In this document: one piece after another, positions 6,697-10,687 of the stretch
How the letters are laid out: every line of letters begins with the position of its first letter
Numbering within the stretch: the stretch's first letter is position 1
Assembly (NCBI GenBank): GCA_028715665.1
Contig: JAQURI010000044.1
Span: 1 to 10,687, forward strand
Source: Candidatus Ratteibacteria bacterium
Lineage (GTDB): Bacteria; CAIJMQ01
DNA: 10,687 nt
Reading direction: 5' to 3'
Notes under the pieces: generated by a model
Told to the model about the DNA's origin: nothing
The model's database searches: none
Seen by the model: only the letters and a program-made list of their open reading frames with translations
Made by a program: the position numbers and the translations under genes

Positions 6697-7809
6697 TTAT
6701 TCGAGGCAGTGAATAGAAACAGCTTCATTATGGTCTTTCCTAACGGTTGAATACTTAACTTCTATACGCTCACCTCCTTTAAGAGAAAAGACGCCGAATC
6801 TCCCACCTTTAGACATATCTTTTCCGGAAGCATCAGCAACGAAGGTGGCTTTTATTACATAAACAATTGTCTTTTCACCATTATCGGCAACAACCGTTAA
6901 CATAGCATGTTCCCACTTTGGCGGGCTGCTCTTCATATATCGCTTAATGGATTCAACCTTACCTGTAATGGTATTCCCTGTTTGACCTGTTGTTTCTACC
7001 ACAGGCTGAGTTGTTTCGGAAGATACGCTTGCTTGCGTATTGGAAGCTGCTATTTGCGGCACATAATCCGAAGGAACATAGCGTATAGAGACGGCACCCT
7101 TCTGGCCGTTGATTATAGCGGAACTGTCTGTCAAGATTGAATATTTTATCTCTGCCTTTTGACCTTTTTTTACGCGCTTACCCGATAAGTTGTCTCCATT
7201 TACATCCGTAATGACCGTGCTGCGCATTACAAAAAAGTCAGCTTTATCGCCGTTATCGGCGATAACATTAATTCTGTTATATGTCCAATTAGGCGCTCTG
7301 CCTAATACAGCGCTAACATCTTTAACTGTGCCAAGAAAGATTTTTGCTTCTTTGGTTTTTGCTGAAACGACAGCATTTGTTTGTGGCGGTGACACTGTCG
7401 GTTGCGGGACATAATCCTCGGAAAGATAGCGGACCGACAAAGCGAGCTGTTTATTCGCATATCTCATCGTTTCGGCTGTAACCGCGTACTTAATTTCCAC
7501 TTTTTTGCCTATCTTAGCCTTGATATTCTGCCATGCATCTGACTGCCCATCTTCCTTATAAAATATGGTAGCGTGCTCCCCTTCTCCTACCAGAAGGAAA
7601 TTGCTCTTTTCACCGCTATCGGACTTAACTTCGATCATACCGAATGGCCATAATGGAGGCCCGGACCTGAATTGCGCAGGCGCGATACGAAGAGACTCTA
7701 TTGTCCCAACAAAGGTTTTGACTTCATCGGGTTCGGATTGAGACAACTGAACGAAAAATAAAGAACTGATAAATGCAACAGCAAGTAATGCCAAATGTAT
7801 CTTCTTCAC
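6697..7809 (-). CDS. Secreted protein with three ~95-residue repeats, function unknown
   Basis: I do not recognise a named family. The start is GTG (7807-7809) with AGGGG 8 bases upstream; the ATG one base earlier in another frame hits a stop at once. A signal peptide is clear: MKK, a hydrophobic core to about residue 21, then a polar QLSQSEPDE stretch as the likely cleavage region. The mature protein has three related repeats at about 32-136, 156-251 and 280-370. Each begins with a GTIESL/GTVKDV/GKVESI strand, continues with a hydrophobic strand ending in (A/S)D(N/S)G(E/D)K, then VEIKY/AEIKY/IEVKY, and closes with an (A/V)SIRY-type strand; the first two end DYVPQ. The linkers are rich in Thr, Ser, Val and Gln. 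This suggests small beta domains on a periplasmic or extracellular chain. It is convergent with miaB, with only 7 bp between them. Confidence 0.85.
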   Translation of the reverse strand: MKKIHLALLAVAFISSLFFVQLSQSEPDEVKTFVGTIESLRIAPAQFRSGPPLWPFGMIEVKSDSGEKSNFLLVGEGEHATIFYKEDGQSDAWQNIKAKIGKKVEIKYAVTAETMRYANKQLALSVRYLSEDYVPQPTVSPPQTNAVVSAKTKEAKIFLGTVKDVSAVLGRAPNWTYNRINVIADNGDKADFFVMRSTVITDVNGDNLSGKRVKKGQKAEIKYSILTDSSAIINGQKGAVSIRYVPSDYVPQIAASNTQASVSSETTQPVVETTGQTGNTITGKVESIKRYMKSSPPKWEHAMLTVVADNGEKTIVYVIKATFVADASGKDMSKGGRFGVFSLKGGERIEVKYSTVRKDHNEAVSIHCLE

Positions 7810-7994
7810 ATTTTATCCCCTTTTGGTTACTTAATTAGCCCCGAACCACGTAGGGTTCATAGCCCTGTATCTCACGTCTATCCCTTGCGTAAAACGCTCG
7901 CAAATTCCGTCCACTCAAGTAGTTCATAGCTACCCGTGAACCAGAACAGAGTTCGGTTCAGGGCTAGCCATAAACCGAACTACGTTCTGGTTTA
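7810..7994. other. Intergenic stretch between the secreted-protein gene and tRNA-Gln, filled by palindromes
   Basis: No convincing gene. Bases 7810-7842 hold the ribosome binding region of the minus-strand gene; from 7843 onward nearly all sequence falls into short related palindromes, described in the separate repeat entry. No -10/-35 pair that I trust was found for the minus-strand gene. Confidence 0.6.
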
Positions 7995-7999
7995 TGGCT
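7843..7999. repeat. Cluster of related palindromes at the 3' end of tRNA-Gln
   Basis: At least three hairpins share a GAACC/GGTTC theme. One is GAACC (7843-7847) with GGTTC (7854-7858). The second spans 7937-7960: TGAACC, a bulged A, GAAC, loop AGA, GTTC, GGTTCA. The third spans 7966-7999: AGCCATAAACC then GAAC, loop TAC, GTTC, a bulged T and GGTTTATGGCT. The 24-base core of the third is the reverse complement of the second at 20 positions; two of the four differences are a paired A-T to G-C exchange, which keeps the stem. GTTCATAGC also repeats directly at 7855-7863 and 7922-7930, and GCGT/ACGC pair at 7887-7890 and 7894-7897. The last arm covers the encoded CCA end of the tRNA. Confidence 0.7.
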
Positions 8000-8069
8000 G
8001 CCCAGCCTGGACTCGAACCAGGAATACTTGATCCAGAGTCAAGTGTGTTACCAATTACACCACCGGGCA
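7995..8069 (-). tRNA. tRNA-Gln(CUG) with encoded CCA
   Basis: On the minus strand the sequence folds as a cloverleaf: acceptor stem TGCCCGG with CTGGGCA (one G-T pair), D arm with AATTGGTAA, anticodon stem CTTGA/TCAAG around the loop CTCTGGA (anticodon CTG, reading CAG for Gln), and T arm CTGG/CCAG with loop TTCGAGT. G73 and the CCA tail (7995-7997) are encoded. The U1-A72 end pair and ACTCTGG loop are typical of bacterial tRNA-Gln. The 3' end lies inside a palindrome arm. Confidence 0.95.
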
Positions 8070-8087
8070 AAGTTTAACTACTCAAAA

Positions 8088-8190
8088 GATGGAAATATAT
8101 TGAAATATGATAGACATACATGGAAACACGTAGTATATAGACAACTTATTTCAATCTATTTCCACGTATTTCAACTTATTTCGATTTATC
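8088..8190. repeat. Imperfect inverted repeat built of 10-bp units, upstream of asd
   Basis: The right arm consists of successive 10-base units, such as TCAATCTATT (8151), TCCACGTATT (8161), TCAACTTATT (8171) and TCGATTTATC (8181), with TTATT/TATT returning every 10 bases. The left arm (8091-8140) holds the complementary pattern, GGAAATATAT, TGAAATATGA and TGGAAACACG. The reverse complement of the right arm aligns to the left with one extra base and several mismatches, folding around about 8138. It lies between the divergent tRNA-Gln and asd genes and ends about 50 bp before the asd -35 box. Apart from it and the promoter, the gap 8070-8278 shows nothing else. Confidence 0.6.
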
Positions 8191-8241
8191 TCTTTATCAT
8201 CCGGTTCAAATTATATCAACCTCATTTCCGTGAATCAATTT

Positions 8242-8270
8242 TTGCAATCGACTTTGAGTTCTGATAAAAT
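8242..8270 (+). promoter_or_regulatory. Promoter of asd; predicts a leaderless transcript
   Basis: TTGCAA at 8242-8247, a 17-bp spacer, and TAAAAT at 8265-8270, preceded by TG one base away (TGATAAAAT, an extended -10). The expected start of transcription, about 8277, is next to the ATG at 8279. No Shine-Dalgarno sequence could fit, so asd is probably read from a leaderless mRNA. Confidence 0.65.
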
Positions 8271-8278
8271 TCTGCGCT

Positions 8279-9313
8279 ATGAACAAAAAAGAAAAATTTA
8301 ATGTGGCTATTGCGGGTGCGACCGGCGTGGTAGGCTTGGAAATGGCAAAAGTGCTCCAGCAACGCGATTTTCCCGTAGATAAACTTATTCCTCTTGCTTC
8401 GGAAAGGTCATCGGGGAAAACCGTAACTTTTAAAGGAATACAGGTCCCCGTAAGAATTCTTGACGAAAATTCTTTTAAAGGCGTGGATATTGCTCTTTTT
8501 TCCGCAGGAGCGGCTGTAAGCAAAAAAATTGCGCCGTTTGCGGCTAAAGATGGGGCGATAGTTATAGATAATTCAAGCGCATGGAGGATGGATCCCGCAA
8601 TTCCTCTTGTGGTGCCTGAAGTCAACCCTGAAGAAGCATTCAAGCATAAAGGGATAATAGCCAACCCAAACTGCTCCACTATTCAGATGGTTGTCGCATT
8701 AAAACCTATCCATGATGCGGCTAAAATCAAAAGAGTTGTCCTTAGTACTTATCAGTCTGTTTCAGGCTGGGGTAAAGAAGCAGTCGAACAGTTGATAGAA
8801 GAAACAAAATCAATTGTCTCAAGGGATTTCAAAGATTACGCAAATACCGAAAATGTTAAAAAAGTTCTGCCTGCTCAAATAGCATTTAACGTTATTCCGC
8901 ATATAGATGCTTTTCAGGATAACGATTACACCAAAGAAGAAATGAAATGCGTAAACGAGACCAGAAAAATAATGAAAGAACCAGAACTTGCCATTACCGC
9001 AACCTGCGTGAGAGTTCCCGTTTTTAGGTGTCACTCGGAAGCGGTAAATATACAAACCGAGAAGAAACTATCGGCGCAGGAAGCAAAGGATATTTTAAGC
9101 AAAGCGCAGGGAGTCAAAGTCATAGATAATCCCGCGTCCGACACTTATCCTTTGGCAATTAACGCTGACGGTAAAGACGAGGTCTTTGTAGGAAGGATAA
9201 GGGAAGACCCATCAGTTAAAAACGGATTGAATCTATGGATTGTATCGGATAATCTGCGTAAAGGCGCGGCTTTAAATGCTGTCCAAATAGCGGAACTACT
9301 AATTAAACAATAA
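8279..9313 (+). CDS. asd: Aspartate-semialdehyde dehydrogenase
   Basis: NADPH-dependent enzyme that reduces aspartyl phosphate to aspartate-4-semialdehyde, the branch-point precursor of diaminopimelate/lysine, threonine and methionine. Visible features: the Rossmann nucleotide-binding loop GATGVVG (13-19), the catalytic cysteine in NPNCSTIQ (Cys132), YQSVSGWG (158-165), and the substrate-binding and active-site histidine in RVPVFRCHSEAVN (His252). At 344 residues without gaps it is a normal member of the common bacterial asd group. The ATG at 8279 starts just before the typical VAIAGATG strand. It is a single-gene unit here, flanked by tRNA genes and by inverted repeats on both sides, with its own promoter. 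Confidence 0.97.
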   Translation: MNKKEKFNVAIAGATGVVGLEMAKVLQQRDFPVDKLIPLASERSSGKTVTFKGIQVPVRILDENSFKGVDIALFSAGAAVSKKIAPFAAKDGAIVIDNSSAWRMDPAIPLVVPEVNPEEAFKHKGIIANPNCSTIQMVVALKPIHDAAKIKRVVLSTYQSVSGWGKEAVEQLIEETKSIVSRDFKDYANTENVKKVLPAQIAFNVIPHIDAFQDNDYTKEEMKCVNETRKIMKEPELAITATCVRVPVFRCHSEAVNIQTEKKLSAQEAKDILSKAQGVKVIDNPASDTYPLAINADGKDEVFVGRIREDPSVKNGLNLWIVSDNLRKGAALNAVQIAELLIKQ

Positions 9314-9420
9314 GGTTATCAACGGTTAAAAACGGTTAATATAGGTTAATAACGGTTGCAAAAAACTTAAAAAAGTAACTTTTGTTAACCAATGTTAACT
9401 TATATTAACTCTTATTAACT
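9311..9420. repeat. Inverted array of 10-bp GGTTAA-type units after asd
   Basis: The left arm is five 10-base units (9311-9360), including AACGGTTAAA (9321), AACGGTTAAT (9331) and ATAGGTTAAT (9341). After a 10-base centre (9361-9370), the right arm is five 10-base units in reverse sense (9371-9420), including TTTGTTAACC (9381), AATGTTAACT (9391) and TATATTAACT (9401). The right arm's reverse complement aligns with the left over about 45 bases with scattered mismatches. It begins at the asd stop codon and ends 13 bp before tRNA-Glu. It could act as a weak terminator for asd or as a protein-binding array; nothing shows which. Confidence 0.7.
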
Positions 9421-9433
9421 TGTATTTAAAACC

Positions 9434-9506
9434 GGCGCTATCGTCTAGGGGCCTAGGACAAATGGTTCTCAGCCATTAGACCGGGGTTCAAATCCCCGTA
9501 GCGCCA
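9434..9506 (+). tRNA. tRNA-Glu(CUC), CCA not encoded
   Basis: Cloverleaf: acceptor GGCGCTA (9434-9440) with TAGCGCC (9499-9505), D arm containing CTAGGGGCCTAG, anticodon stem AATGG/CCATT around the loop TTCTCAG (anticodon CTC, reading GAG for Glu), and T arm CGGGG/CCCCG with loop TTCAAAT. A73 is followed by CCC, so the CCA tail must be added after transcription, unlike in the neighbouring tRNA-Gln. Confidence 0.95.
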
Positions 9507-9515
9507 CCCTGATAA

Positions 9516-9603
9516 ATAAAAGATTTACTGCAGGTGTAAGGATAGTGTAAGGATAATAGTAAAGCTCCTATCATTTCCACCCCTTGCATATCTCCACTTT
9601 TAT
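9516..9603. repeat. Weak inverted repeat with a tandem 11-mer after tRNA-Glu
   Basis: ATAAAAG at 9516-9522 is matched by CTTTTAT at 9597-9603, and inner blocks such as TGCA/TGCA and GATAG/CTATC pair with gaps. GTGTAAGGATA is perfectly repeated in tandem at 9534-9544 and 9545-9555. The overall shape and length recall the two 10-bp-phased inverted arrays around asd, but the arms match less well. It lies between tRNA-Glu and the convergent helix-turn-helix gene and covers the latter's stop codon, so a role as a two-way terminator is possible. Confidence 0.35.
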
Positions 9604-9845
9604 GTCTTCTCAAGAGAATTAAGTTCATTCCGGATTGCTTCCAACTTCTCAGCCTTCTCTCGTTGTTTTTTAAAACCTTCTTCAATCATCTTTTCAAGCG
9701 CATCCACGCAAAGACAGACCTTTCCAGCCACTTTCACTGTTAAATCCGGATGCTCTCCGAGAGACCTCCACTTATAGAGCGTCTTCAGTGAAAAAGGACA
9801 GACTTCTTTCAATCTTTCCCTGTCTGTTAATGGAATCAATCTCAT
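9600..9845 (-). CDS. Small helix-turn-helix protein, excisionase/MerR-like
   Basis: An 81-residue protein. Residues 4-29 (IPLTDRERLKEVCPFSLKTL onward to YKWRSLG) form a winged helix-turn-helix start resembling the HTH_17/excisionase group, with a beta-hairpin wing LTVKVAGKVCLCV at 35-47, then DALEKMIEE and a highly charged helix to the end (57-80) that could form a coiled coil. Such proteins act as recombination directionality factors or small repressors. It starts with ATG 24 bp after the end of the upstream membrane-protein gene on the same strand, so the two may share a transcript. It lies beside tRNA-Glu, a common integration site, but no integrase and no repeated tRNA end are visible here. 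The DNA-binding call is fairly sure; the target is unknown. Confidence 0.72.
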   Translation of the reverse strand: MRLIPLTDRERLKEVCPFSLKTLYKWRSLGEHPDLTVKVAGKVCLCVDALEKMIEEGFKKQREKAEKLEAIRNELNSLEKT

Positions 9846-9869
9846 CTTAGTAAAGAGTTTTACAATTTT

Positions 9870-10687
9870 TTATCTGTGCCTGTGTCCCCCGTAGTGCCTG
9901 TTTTCATATTGACACCTCTGATTATTCTCCGACGCCAAAAGCAGATTTATTATCAAGGGCACAAGAAAATCGTTTTCCCTCGCATTATTTTGAAACTGCA
10001 TTTCCGGAGGAGCATAGAAAGAATTATCGTAATAGACTATCTGGGGATTGGGAGTAAAAACAATTCTGCTCGGCACATTTTCGTATCTATTGTAGACAGG
10101 CACTGGTTCGGAATAAACAATAACCCTGTCCGGTTCTCTATATCTGCAAATAGGTTCGGTATAACCGGCGAGCTCATTTCCGTATTTGTACGGCTCAACG
10201 AAAGGCTCTACGATTGCCTTCGCCTGCTTTTCTTCTTTCAATTTGGGCTTAGGCAATTCAACGATTTCGGCTTTGGGAATCGGAGTTTTTTCTATTACAG
10301 GTGCTTGAACTATTGTCTTCGGCTCAACAAACTCGTTGACGGTCGGAGAACGATTGCCCAAAGAACTTATCCAAACCAGAAACAACGCAAAAATTAGAGT
10401 TGATGCCAAAACTTTGGTCCACAAAGACTGACAGAAAGATTTCATACAATTGAAAATGGGGATAGCGAAACTCAATTCCATGGAAACGTCAACGCTTATA
10501 GTTTCCTGCCCGCCGTCGGTTTCAATCTCGATGAGAGCCGAATCGCTGAAGCCCGGGAAAAGAGAAGTAGTGTCAATCGTTATTTCAATCTCCTGATAAT
10601 CGGAAGCGCTGATTATTGTCTCCGACAATTTGACCCATGGCTTGTCTGCCGCAATGGTGCCGGACAGCACTCCTCCGCCCTCGTTGA
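9870..10687 (-). CDS. Membrane-anchored Pro-rich protein, 5' end beyond the window
   Basis: Not a recognised named family. The minus-strand frame stays open to the window edge: before the GTG at 10668-10670 it reads NEGGG, and NEGGGVLSGTI followed by PWVKLSETII looks like the middle of a beta-domain, so the true start is probably outside. The N-terminal visible part (to about residue 65 from that GTG) reads as a beta-sandwich-like unit with ITIDTTSLFPG and IETDGGQETISVDV. A single transmembrane helix lies at about 86-105 (VLASTLIFALFLVWISSLG). Then come a Pro/Lys/Glu-rich linker (112-162), a Tyr/Pro-rich stretch (180-225) and a His/Arg-rich end (GGHRHR). This implies a cytoplasmic or surface beta domain joined by one helix to an extended region. 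Its partner gene is the small HTH gene 24 bp downstream. Confidence 0.75.
   Translation of the reverse strand, partial: NEGGGVLSGTIAADKPWVKLSETIISASDYQEIEITIDTTSLFPGFSDSALIEIETDGGQETISVDVSMELSFAIPIFNCMKSFCQSLWTKVLASTLIFALFLVWISSLGNRSPTVNEFVEPKTIVQAPVIEKTPIPKAEIVELPKPKLKEEKQAKAIVEPFVEPYKYGNELAGYTEPICRYREPDRVIVYSEPVPVYNRYENVPSRIVFTPNPQIVYYDNSFYAPPEMQFQNNARENDFLVPLIINLLLASENNQRCQYENRHYGGHRHR

Noticed and set aside
7835..7927. A 30-codon minus-strand ORF starting MNYLSGRNL within the palindrome cluster
   Set aside because: It reads through hairpins HA and the GCGT/ACGC pair, has no ribosome binding site and no recognised family; the DNA structure explains the sequence better. A genome-wide copy count could revive it.
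7843..8190. A CRISPR array or integron attC cluster in the repeat-rich intergenic region
   Set aside because: The repeats vary in sequence and spacing, are palindromic without unique spacers, and no Cas gene, integron integrase or attC core sites are present.
9870..10397. A 173-codon plus-strand ORF opposite the Pro-rich membrane protein (9876-10397)
   Set aside because: Shadow of the minus-strand gene, which has a transmembrane helix, coherent domains and an open frame to the window edge; the plus-strand product is Arg/Phe/Leu-rich with no motif.

Overview
The window is 10.7 kb of AT-rich bacterial DNA with short intergenic gaps, ordinary housekeeping genes, two tRNA genes and an unusual number of palindromic elements. 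No gene fixes the taxonomy. The mix of a carbamoyltransferase/SxtJ/DUF5989 cassette, a triplicated-repeat secreted protein and abundant palindromes would fit an uncultured lineage such as Omnitrophota or a relative. That placement is a guess, not something shown by the sequence.

Layout on the left half, all plus strand: the 3' part of a CPA1-type K+/H+ antiporter (1-1350), undecaprenyl-diphosphatase uppP (1468-2250), a short GIY-YIG nuclease-domain protein (2328-2621), then a tight three-gene cassette of carbamoyltransferase (2667-4475), SxtJ-type membrane protein (4478-4876) and a 52-residue DUF5989-type membrane peptide (4881-5039). The cassette has its own probable promoter inside the end of the GIY-YIG gene. 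miaB (5268-6689) follows. It carries two different palindromic intrusions: a complex at its start, which duplicates the N-terminal coding segment and puts the ribosome binding site in a 25-bp hairpin, and an 84-bp insert within the reading frame, flanked by a 9-bp direct repeat.

Right half: a secreted three-repeat protein on the minus strand (6697-7809) converges on miaB. A cluster of related palindromes (7843-7999) abuts the 3' end of tRNA-Gln(CUG) (7995-8069, minus). asd (8279-9313, plus) is preceded by a strong promoter that predicts a leaderless mRNA. tRNA-Glu(CUC) (9434-9506, plus) follows. Imperfect inverted repeats with a 10-bp internal period lie on both sides of asd, and a weaker one lies after tRNA-Glu. 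The window ends with two minus-strand genes: a small excisionase-like helix-turn-helix protein (9600-9845) and a membrane-anchored Pro-rich protein that runs off the right edge (9870-10687).

Functionally, UppP (lipid-carrier recycling), Asd (diaminopimelate/lysine/threonine pathway) and MiaB (tRNA modification) are core genes. The carbamoyltransferase cassette probably modifies a glycan or secondary product. The most unusual material is the palindromic DNA, above all the two structures in miaB and the 10-bp-phased inverted arrays.
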